Assembly (NCBI RefSeq): GCF_000003815.2
Contig: NC_049982.1
Span: 9,418,709-9,467,122 of the forward strand
DNA from: Branchiostoma floridae
Lineage: Eukaryota > Chordata > Leptocardii > Amphioxiformes > Branchiostomatidae
DNA length: 48,414 bases
Reading direction: 5' to 3'
A program made the translations under genes and the position numbers. Shown here piece by piece: positions 1-9,400 of this stretch; positions within the stretch are counted from its first letter, which is position 1, and the number at the start of each line of letters is the position of its first letter. A model generated the notes under the pieces. It was not told where the DNA came from. It was given only the letters and a program-made list of their open reading frames with translations, and searched no databases.

Positions 1-865
1 TATGCAGATTTTTTTTTCGGATCTCCAAAAAAACAAGTGACCTTAGGTAACAACCTCTGTGACGTAATAAAGGTTTGTTAATGATGAGGATAAGCAGGTA
101 AATGCTTCTGTATTTGTTTGTACGGTTGGTTTACAGACATAACAATCTGTATGTATGGTTCAAATATAATCACCGATCATAACAGTCCCGTTCTGTTCCT
201 GATCATAACGCCTTTCTTTCGGTGAGCCGGAGCGAAACATACTCAACCTATGTCGTATACAACGCACACGCTCCTTCAAGTCCTACAAATATAAGGTACA
301 GAAATAATTTCCTAAAGTTTGAGTTCCCACCGACAATGGCTTAATTCTGTGTATATGCGAAATATATAATTTCCATTCATGAAAACTACCCTTCAATCCC
401 TGGTGTAAAATATAATTTCCCTCCAAGATCATACCCCTTCTGTCCCTTCTAATTCCCTCTACTTTTGGTGTTCCGGTCACAAAAGACACGTTCCTACCCG
501 ACAGATTATGCGCATGATCTAGCGCTCGCTGACAACTCGGCCGAGCCAAATTCTTGATTTGTAAAGGGGGCTTTATGAAATCTTTCTGTATAGAAAGTAT
601 TCAAGATGCAGATGTGCAAAAGTTAGTTGCCATGTCCTGATTACCCCCAGACAGACAGCTCTTCGATATGATAAATGCAGAATCACGTCCTTAGTATCAC
701 TGATCTGTGTCGTCTATAGTCTCATTATATAGGTCATGAGCTCATTGGTTAGATCGTTTGTGCCTTTCTGTTTCTGACTGATGTACTATAGTTCAGAATC
801 TAACGAGCTAGTTGTAAAACATAAACCTTTATTCAGGACAGCGAGTACAACGAGCCCCGGTAGTT

Positions 866-886
866 GAATCGGATGGTACCCAGGCT
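866..886 (-). repeat. Lone end of a TAGCCTGG inverted-repeat element
   Basis: The stretch ATCGGATGGTACCCAGGCTA nearly equals the right end of the complete element at 44208-44325 (ATCGGATGGCACCCAGGCTA). I see no matching left end nearby, so this is a truncated copy or a solo end. Confidence 0.6.
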
Positions 887-1980
887 ACTGATCATGAGTA
901 TCTATTCAATCCAAGCTCTCAGGAAAGAGCCAATGCCACTTAAACGTCTTGTTTACGGACACTTGGTCGTTACTTAACGGAAGGAAGCTGCGCGGTCTCA
1001 TACATCAATTAGGATGCACCATTAGGTTTAATGGTAGAATAGGCGCTTTTGTGGCAGTATTTCCAATACGCAAATAGCTTTCTGGTAATTTTTACTTTCC
1101 TTTGCAAGCACACCTGTTCATCAGATAATTAACATGCCTTCCAGATCTAACGGACGAAGTAATGTTTAGCCACTATCCGCAAGAGCCCCTCTTGAACTGC
1201 TCAACAGGTGCTGATCACAGCAGTCAGGACAAAAACATACACTCCCGACAATCGCTCGGATGCCGAAACTCTCCGACCTAATTCTGTCAGAATAAAGAAG
1301 CTTTCATCTCAAATCCTTTTTTTAATCAGATTGGATCGGTGACAGGGATTCTATGGCCGACTGACCTAAACATACACTTTTAAGGAGTCATTTTCTAGAC
1401 CGACACTAGGAGTATATACTGACTGAACAAGACCTGACTAATGTACCACTGAGTTCGTGTAATTACGGACACTCGTACGTTAGTGATTTCAAAACAGCAG
1501 TCTCGACTGTATCCTGTTTCATATCAATGTACAGAAAAAGAAGTCGACGATAGGTAGAGAGAGAGAATGGGTGGAACGAAAGAGAAGAAGGTTAGAAAAA
1601 TCTTAGCATTGTCCTGGTACTTCCTTTCAGCCACCCTGTCCCCAGCACTATTAAAAACGCTATCTCCAGTGCCGCACAGACGTTCCGATGATGCAGTTGA
1701 AGGCATGGGCGCTAGGAGACTCTGTTACGTGTGTGCCATGACAACAGGTGGTGGCACTTGTGTCAGAAAACGAACAGGCGTTTAATACACAGTCGGAATG
1801 ATGTAAACATGTAGACATGTCCAAAAAGTAGAGTAGGTATGGACTGATCTGAAGCTCAAATTCTGATATGCTACGTTTTCGAAGTTGGGGAGTGTTGTGA
1901 AAGAGCTGTTACGATTGAAATACATCTCAACATCTCTACATAACGCGAACTTTAACCATGAAATTCAGAACACCTAATAT

Positions 1981-2016
1981 TTCCGACCAAGGAGGATATA
2001 ACCTCCTTGTTCCGAC
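1981..2016. repeat. Minimal 22-bp hairpin flanked by 7-bp direct repeats
   Basis: CAAGGAGG (1988-1995) and CCTCCTTG (2002-2009) form a perfect inverted repeat around a 6-base centre. TTCCGAC lies directly on both sides (1981-1987 and 2010-2016). The arms match the ends of the longer element at 47582-47723. This looks like a transposon reduced almost to its terminal repeats, or a tiny insertion with a target-site duplication; that reading is an inference. Confidence 0.55.
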
Positions 2017-2442
2017 TAACATTTTCTAAGTCATTAGAGGAAGAAATAACGAACTTGGTAATGCAGGAAGGTTTGGGCTTCTCATGAATAAACAAAACCT
2101 GGGTAACAAGAAAAAGAAAAATCGTTTCTGAGCATCAGGGACAAATATTTCCAATTGATTCATTAAAAAAGAATTCTATTATCAAATCAACTCTTGATAT
2201 TTTCCATTTCTCCTCACAAACGCAGCTCATTACCTGAGCACAGATGACGCCTATGGTGTCCTAGCAACCAAAGAAAGTATAGATGCCGACACTAAGAGCC
2301 TATTGAAAGAGCCCTTTAGTTGTATCCCAGGAATCTAATGAGGAACCTGGGACGAAGCCGGAGACGTCGAATCTTCATCAGACGGGGAACGGTAGTGAGT
2401 GACTCCATCCGCAGAAGGCTCGTCATCGTGAAAAGTGGAGCG

Positions 2443-3486
2443 ATGGATCAGAGCGTGTTTTCCCTCAATCTAGATAACATACATGATGTCATATCTAACT
2501 CCCCACTGTCCCGCGGTCTCCAGACACTGTACCTAGTCACCAGCCTTGTAGTCGCCGTGGGATGCAGTTCGCTGGTTATTTTCCTGGTCTGGAAAACAGA
2601 GTCTCTACAGAAGCCTCGTCACTTCTTGCGATGTAACTTAGCCTTAGATGATATCATCTTCACAGGGTCTATGATTCCTTTAGAGATCTATGGGCTATTC
2701 GTCGATGATAGCGTTGTTCGACGGTTGTGTGGTGTACAGAATATGCTGATTCCAACGTTCACAGCATCAATGTTCGGTGCGTACCTGCTCATGGCAACGG
2801 AACTGTACCACTTCATATGCAATCCATTGCACTACAGAAGCAAAGTCACAACAAGACGTGTCATCATCGGAATAGTCTCAGTCAGAGCCTTCGCCTTAAT
2901 CTTTGGGATCGGGCAAACGTTAATCAAACGACTGCAGAATCCCTGTGAAAGTCTGTTTTGTCAACCAGAGGCTTTCACCAGCACCAGCCCAGCTGCCATA
3001 TTCAAAAATGTTTGCATAGTTGGGGTGCTGCTTGCCGTGCTGGCCATCATCATAGTCTACTACCTCGTCTACAAGGAAGCCAGGAAACAACAGGAGAGGG
3101 ATGAGCACCGGAACCTGTGGCTTTACCAGACTAAAGCCTTCAAAACACTGGTACCACATATCGTTGTCCTAGTCGTGTCGGTGGCATCATACGTATTTCT
3201 GGTTGCCTCGGGCCGGGCTTTGCTCAATGATGGAGAAAAAGCATCAACTTCACTACTCATAACAGTCATAGTAGCCAACCGGATCTTCCTGACGCTATCG
3301 TCTATGGTCAACCCCATCGTCTACAGCTTCAGGCACCCAGAGTTCCGACAAGCTCTGGGCGAGCTGTTCAGCCCTACCAGCATACCTTCGGTGCCAGCGC
3401 CAGTTCCACCACCTGTAACGTTACAGCGAAGGCACGACGTGGCCGTTATCGAGGTTCCCCACTATCATGATAACGATAGTCAGTGA
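2443..3486 (+). CDS. Rhodopsin-family GPCR, lancelet olfactory-receptor-like, intronless
   Basis: A 347-residue seven-helix receptor in one exon, probably a plasma-membrane chemoreceptor. Helices lie near 27-50, 61-86, 98-122, 138-160, 186-210, 232-257 and 268-296. Family landmarks are LALDD in helix 2, C96 before helix 3 with C168/C173 in loop 2 (disulfide candidates), NPLHY at 127-131, KAF..LVPH at 231-239 and NPIVYSFRHPEF..AL at 290-305. The NPLHY, KAF..H and NPIVYSFR motifs recall vertebrate-type olfactory receptors. Unusual points: the DRY position reads ELY (120-122), so the usual Arg is Leu, and helix 1 lacks the usual GN. I chose ATG 2443 because a short N-terminus is typical. An in-frame ATG at 2338 would add 35 Arg-rich residues; the frame opens after a TAG at 2317. 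The ligand is unknown. GPCR is sure; the olfactory-like subclass is likely. Confidence 0.88.
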   Translation: MDQSVFSLNLDNIHDVISNSPLSRGLQTLYLVTSLVVAVGCSSLVIFLVWKTESLQKPRHFLRCNLALDDIIFTGSMIPLEIYGLFVDDSVVRRLCGVQNMLIPTFTASMFGAYLLMATELYHFICNPLHYRSKVTTRRVIIGIVSVRAFALIFGIGQTLIKRLQNPCESLFCQPEAFTSTSPAAIFKNVCIVGVLLAVLAIIIVYYLVYKEARKQQERDEHRNLWLYQTKAFKTLVPHIVVLVVSVASYVFLVASGRALLNDGEKASTSLLITVIVANRIFLTLSSMVNPIVYSFRHPEFRQALGELFSPTSIPSVPAPVPPPVTLQRRHDVAVIEVPHYHDNDSQ

Positions 3487-3909
3487 ACATCAGATGACGA
3501 AATCAGAGCAGCATCGCCTTCTCAGCAGAAAAAGAGGCAGCATGGAGAATACGCGTTGAAAACCCCCAGTCCAGCCCAAATACAGACAGAGCCACAGGCA
3601 TACAACAGACGGGCATCGTTTTCTGACCACTCTGACTCTGAGTGTGAAGAGGAGCAGACCCGAGCCAGCCGACTGACCATGGTACTAACTGTACAGGCCG
3701 AAGTACATCACAACCCTACAGCACTTGAACACAGTACTAGTGGTCTGCCGAAATCAGTCCTTCCTGAACAACACAATCAGGAGACTGTGGAAACGTTTCC
3801 ACTGCAGCCAAATATCCAGATAGACGAGAACGTCACCAATGCCTGTGGTAAAGAGGTCGCCACGAAAAATCGAGTCCCAAAGTTGGCATGGCATGAGAGC
3901 CTAGTCTGA
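3487..3909 (+). other. In-frame open frame directly after the GPCR stop codon
   Basis: After the TGA at 3484-3486 the same frame runs 140 sense codons to a TGA at 3907-3909. The predicted chain is polar and acidic, with a kinase-like stretch RRASFSDHSDSECEEE and no helix, as expected of a long receptor tail. No ATG lies near its beginning, so it would be translated only by readthrough, after a splicing or editing event that removes the TGA, or in alleles lacking the TGA. It may equally be a former tail cut off by a nonsense change, or chance. A poly(A) signal at 4019 places it in the same transcript. Confidence 0.45.
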
Positions 3910-4018
3910 GAAAGGTGTTTACTGACTAATATGAAGACAAGGAAACAAACGGTGATCGGTGATGACTGTTATCGTTGGACGTGTGGAACAGTACTGTTGG
4001 CTACAGCAAGAATCGTGA

Positions 4019-4024
4019 AATAAA
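4019..4024 (+). terminator. Poly(A) signal AATAAA for the GPCR gene
   Basis: A canonical hexamer 110 bases after the second in-frame stop (3909). It is the first one downstream of the receptor and fits a short 3' UTR. Confidence 0.5.
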
Positions 4025-4063
4025 TCATGACAAGATGTGACATTCGATGAAAACTACTTGTAA

Positions 4064-4113
4064 TTACTATGCAGTGTGTATCATATTGCATAATTTATAT
4101 ACACTGCATAGTA
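4064..4113. repeat. Imperfect hairpin
   Basis: TTACTATGCAGTGTGTA (4064-4080) pairs with TATACACTGCATAGTAA (4097-4113) with one G.T-type mismatch and a loop of about 16 bases. It lies just 3' of the GPCR poly(A) signal. It could be a tiny foldback element or a structure at the transcript end. I see no SECIS core (ATGA with an opposing GA) in it. Confidence 0.5.
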
Positions 4114-6006
4114 ACAAAAACGGCAAGGAACAATTAATGTATAAGAGATAGTTTGGTGTCATCAATGACCTCCAAAGGAAGACCATTCACACGACTTACA
4201 CCAGGTAGGAGGAATTTCTAATGAACCTATACGTGTGAAATGAAACAAGTGTACTTAAATATTGTTATAAAAAACTTTAGATTGCTCTCCTATGAGGATA
4301 CTTATGTATATTTGTTCACATCGAAAGATTGTCATTACACAAATTACAGAAAGAGCTCTTTGTTGAGGATCGACTTGTGATACTCCTTACAGATAGACTA
4401 CTATGCAGCTATCCTGCTGCACTAATAACCACCTTGAGTGCGAATGATTCACATTTTGCACCAAAATAGTATTGTTTAATTTCCGGTGCAGAATCACCAA
4501 TTATTTTTTGGTGCAGAACTACCAACATCTGCCTAAGCACCTCAGAGTCCTCAGAGTCAAAAGCGCAGGATTTCGATAGCACACCGGAGGAGTCAAGCAT
4601 CAAACATCAGATGTCCCATTATGTAACAGGAGAATATAGAAAGTAGATTTTTCTACCAATTGCAATGTAGAACCACTACTTAACATCACGTGTAACTACG
4701 ATCAATGTATGCCAATATTCAGGGAGGGATCGATGTTGACATCATTGCACCATCATGCAAACAAGTTTTAAAGCTGCGCAGCTGACCATATACAGTTTGT
4801 TTTGGAAAAGTTCGTAAACACAAGAAATGATATCGATGTGGAATAATGAAAAAAAGATGAGAAATACAAAATTTAATACAAAATGGTTTACATGTCATTC
4901 ACATGAAAGTTTTGTCCTGGAGAATATTTTCGCTATGTTGTGGGGCCAAAATCTTACATATCAGTGTCTACTGTATCATATTCAAGCCGTGTTTCTGAAG
5001 AGCCTAGATGTTGATTTTTGTGATTCCTTTATGTGGACCGTCTATAACAAGTGCTGTTCACCATAATGAAACCCAATGTTATAACATTATATAGTCGTTC
5101 TTGAACAGTATTTGATTGTGGTTCCGAACCTTGTCACCAAGAATATTCATTCTAATGCATGAAGAAAATACTTTTGCCCGTTCTTTATCATTTACATCTA
5201 TATCGATAGTATGATATGGTATTTATCGGTTAATTGATTAACAAAAGAGGCCTCGGTTAAGCATGGGAATCATCGGCAAGAATGTTTATTTGATGATAAA
5301 GATCTATTTCAAATGCGTTCTTACTAAAATATATATGTTGAATTCGAATTCGAACTTTCACGTCTTGCAGAAAGAAGTGCGACGATGAAAAGTGTTGATA
5401 CACGAAAAACTGGAACAAACTAGAAACTGGCTATGTAGCCATTTCTATTTTTCCATCAACGTCAACAGAAAATACAACCATAGAAACTAAAGCATAAAAC
5501 ACAATGACGAAAATGGGGAAACTATAACGGAAAAATGGAACTTTGGAAAGTTAGTTTACTGTTTTACGATCTTGTTTCCAGTAGTTGGCTTCTGTAGCTT
5601 GATGGTGAAGGCATACAGTCTTTATTCTTGTTTCATAGATCGTTCGTCAATAAAGCTGTGAGGTCTTGTAAGCCGAGTCTTTAGTTTTTCTTCTTTGATG
5701 TATCAGTGAGGAATATACATGTATGACATAATCTAATTACGTGTTACTATCAATTTTCTTCCATATTCCATTTTCGATATTCGTACCTAATTAGGTGTGC
5801 TTTTATGTTCTTGAGTGAACGTGTGTGAACAAGTGTGAACGGGCCCTTTTACTTTTAATTAGCCGTTTCAACTTAGCTTAATTCGTTGCCGGACCGCAGA
5901 ACAGACTTAAGTAGAGTAGAGTTCTCAGTTCCAGTTTGGCGCTCTTTCAGTACAAGTTCTAAAACTTTTCTGTGCTGGATGTCCAGTGGCCCGTATCTAT
6001 AGCTAA
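4114..6006. other. Intergenic, no gene seen
   Basis: AT-rich sequence between the GPCR gene and SART3. Open frames are short and show no recognisable motifs. I see nothing further before the inverted-repeat element at 6007. Confidence 0.6.
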
Positions 6007-6220
6007 TACCGTAAATGCATTTAAGTTCGCGGGGATTTAATTTCGCGGTAGCGGGAAAAGGGACTTTTCTCGGTGGATTTAAGTTCGCGGTAACACCATA
6101 GACTGCAGTCTAATGCCATAATAGAGAAATGCTCGCGGTGGTTTTAAGTTCGCGGTGAAGTGGTCACCGCGAAAACCGCGAACATTAATCCACCGCGAAC
6201 ATTTCTGCATTTACAGTATA
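6007..6220. mobile_element. MITE-like element with about 35-bp terminal inverted repeats
   Basis: The left end reads TACCGTAAATGCATTTAAGT and the complement of the right end reads TACTGTAAATGCAGAAATGT. Both continue into TTCGCGG. The interior repeats the phrase TTTAAGTTCGCGG several times and contains no coding sequence. Terminal TA could be the target duplication, as in Tc1/mariner-type elements (inference). It ends about 205 bases before the SART3 start codon, so it sits in or next to that promoter. Confidence 0.7.
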
Positions 6221-6427
6221 TACTAGTGTGGTTCTATCATGGTTCTTCACGTCAAAAGTCAATGTGTTGGATGCAGGGGTCCACATCATACATTTATGCA
6301 TGTATTGTAGAAACTTTTCGAAGTACAGTACTGTATGACCTGGTTTCCTACCCCGTGGGTGCGCGGTGCATTGTGGGCCACCTGACGCCCAGTGCACGAC
6401 ACTTGCCCCCCTCCCCCTCGTACGGCC

Positions 6428-9400
6428 ATGGACTTTGCGGAAGGAGAGATGCAGAACCCTCCGTCTGAGGACGTAGAGATGGGGCAGGACGAGGACGAGG
6501 AGGACAGTTCTTCGTCTGACAGTGACGATGAGACCACACGGCAGTTAGAGGCGAAGGTAAGGCGGCAAAACTTCACGGCGCTGTGCAGATTATGGTCTAT
6601 GGAAATTCTATCGCACACGTGAAATTGTTATTGTTTTCGTGTCACGATATGATTTGCGCTGCACTCAGTTGTTGTTTATAAACAGAAACTTTCAACGAGC
6701 GTTACTTCAAATAATTAATTCGAAAGAGTTGAGAAAGCCCATAATGGCACACTAACAGTAACACATAATGTTAGTTACAACTTACAAGTAACTGTGTCTG
6801 ATCAGTATTCAAAATTATGGCTGGTGCTCCTCGCCTCGTTGTTTGTCGTATTCTTTCAATTATTCACAATACTAGTACCGTTAACGCCAAGGAATATATC
6901 ACATGTAAAGTATGTCTTCTTCTTCGTCGTGTAAAGTATATGTTACTGGTATGAACAGGCATATGTCCTCATGGTGCAAGTGGTAGTGCAACCCTGCTGC
7001 TTCGCCATCTGCATAAAATTTCGCATAGGTCTGTGGGCCTCAGAGTTCGATCCAAGTGGGGTTCAAATGTTGTCAAACTGACCATGGGTCTGCCCCTTTT
7101 GGCCTAACGGTTCAGTGTGTTGGATTTGTGAGTGGCGGGCCCGGGGTCGATTCCCGGGAGCCAGCAGTCTGTTCCTACGTGCTTCTAACATTGGTTCCCA
7201 CACCGACCCTGTGAGTAAAGGGGAGTAAGTGTAACAATGAGGTTCAAGTGCCGCCAAACTGACCATGCCAAATGGGTCTGACCCTTTTCGCGTAACAGTT
7301 TAGTGCATGTTAGGTTAATGTAACATGATGGGCCCGGGTTCGATAACCGGGAGCCGGCGCAGTCCAGTCTGCTCCTACTCACTTCTTACACAAGTGGCGG
7401 CTCATATCAGCCGCTCGGTCATGTCGGCATATATGAGGAAGCTTCAGTCAGCTCAGGCATGAGCCTAAAACATTAAAGCTCTCCACTTAAATTTTTAGTT
7501 AAAAGAACCCAACACACTTTCTTATATCCAAAGAGACTGAACATTGTGATAACCTGGTGTGCGAGGTAATGCAATTCTTTATCGCCAAGCACAGTAGGGG
7601 AATCTTCTCGCTTGCCGCTAGATGTGCAAAAGTTAGGTGGGGCAGGTCGTTCTGTGTAGTATAACCAGCTGCTGCCGCGCCGCGTGCCTGCGAAGCTGGT
7701 GTGTTATGCCAAAGGGCGGTTACACCGATACAGAATGCCAACGTGACACAAATACTGAAATAGCTCTGAGGTGCTCCCTAAACCTTCCTTGTCCATTCCA
7801 TGCCCAGGTGAGCGGTAACCCCTATGACTACAGCAGCCATGTGGAGCTGATCAGGGCCCTGAGGAGGGAGGGAGAGCTGGAGGACGTACGACAGGCCAGG
7901 GAGAGGATGAGCAAGTTCTTCCCATTAACAGAAGGTTATAACTTACAAAGTAGCACACTTTTCTTCTGGAAAACATTTAACTACTGTTCCATACACAAAA
8001 TCCTAATAAGGGTTCAAAGCACTAGTACACATTTGAAACCTGGTAAATTAAAAAGAAAAAAAAATTGAGCTTTCAGGAAAAAAATTATAGAAACAACTTG
8101 ACATATAGAAAAAGGTTAAAAAATGCTTTGTAATTGCAATACAAATTGCATGTTGTTGCAGAAAAAAGTTTAACCCTGTCCCTTTGTGTGTCAGTAGTAA
8201 AAGATGATTATGCAACCTACACTGAGAATTGACTTAAAAGTCTATTATGTAAAGTTTTTGCCTGGCAAAGGGCTTGTGAGCCTTGTGGCTGGAAGTCTGG
8301 ACAACTTTGATGTGATTGTCTGTAATATGTATTGGTTTGATATTTAATGTTTTATTAACTGTTTCACGTTTTTGATACTCTTTCAGAGCTGTGGTTGGAA
8401 TGGCTGACAGATGAGATGAAGCTTGACTCTGGTCGACAGAACCGAACAGGAATAAACCAGCTGTTTGAGAGGGCAGTGAAAGACTACCTCTGTAAGTCCA
8501 TCATCATGTTTTTACACAATACAACAGAAAATAAATGCCTGAGTTTCGTGATAAACAAAAACAAGTAAAATCAGGGCAAGGTTAATTAGAACCCAAGGCT
8601 AAAATATACTGTTAGTCATTGATTACATAGTAGTAGAAACCTCAGAAGTGTGATATAAGTTGAGAATGAAAAGATGAATACACTAAAAACAGTTTCAAAA
8701 TGCTGCCAACTGATAACATTCAGCATAATGAACTGCTGTGTGTTTTTGATTGTGACAATTTTGGGCACAGGGCAGCAACTTTCCTTGATTTCTATTTCTG
8801 TAGCAAGATTTTTAGGTTGATGTCTACCTCAAAAATCTTGCTATAGAAACAGAAGTCAAGGAAATTGTTGGGAAGGCCTCCTTTACTTTTAACTTTGGCA
8901 CTGCTTCCAGGTATGGTTGTATTGTTAGATTATGTCCAATACCGTATTTGGTCCTTGCACATGTACATGTAGGTGCGGATGTATGGTTGGAGTATATCCA
9001 GTACTGTATCGGAGGGATGGAGGATGGGCTGGAGCCTGTGCGAGCGGTGTGTGAGAAGGCACTGACTGCGGGCGGGTTACACGTCTCCAAGGGAACCATG
9101 CTCTGGGACGTGTACAGGGAGTTCGAGAATGCTGTTCTTGCAGGAATGCAGGTAAATATCCGCTCTAGGAGGTGTATCAGTCTTAAAATTCACTGTGAAT
9201 GTGTGTGTTTCTATGTGTGTATGACTGTATACATATGTGTGTTTATGTGTGTATGACTGTGTGTCTGTGTGTGCGTGTGTATGACTGTGTGCGTGCGTGT
9301 GTGTGTGTGTGTGTGTATTTATAAGCATACATAATTGTATTTTGTAAGTAAATAGTGTACTGCACCTCTTTTCAGCTTTATTGTGCTACATGTATGTCCG

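Larger units (their letters stand above)
1..2337. other. Intergenic, no gene seen
   Basis: I see no convincing coding sequence here. Open frames are short, and none has family-like motifs or plausible splice partners. It holds a lone repeat end (about 866-886) and a small hairpin (1981-2016), listed separately. Promoter elements for the downstream GPCR may lie in the last few hundred bases, but I could not identify any. Confidence 0.6.

Noticed and set aside
3479-3525. A 47-base micro-intron (GTCAGT to TTCTCAG) that would remove the GPCR stop codon
   Set aside because: 47 is not a multiple of three, so joining shifts out of the open downstream frame. It is also shorter than usual introns.
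4064-4113. SECIS element that would make the GPCR TGA a selenocysteine codon
   Set aside because: The hairpin lacks the ATGA/GA core pairing and apical A bases, and no Cys-aligned position is expected in a receptor tail.
7095-7165. Functional tRNA gene
   Set aside because: A and B boxes are tRNA-like, but acceptor and anticodon stems do not pair, and the unit is part of a local tandem repeat.
9077-9328. Minus-strand Thr/His-rich open frame
   Set aside because: It is the complement of the (TG)n microsatellite and SART3 exon 4.
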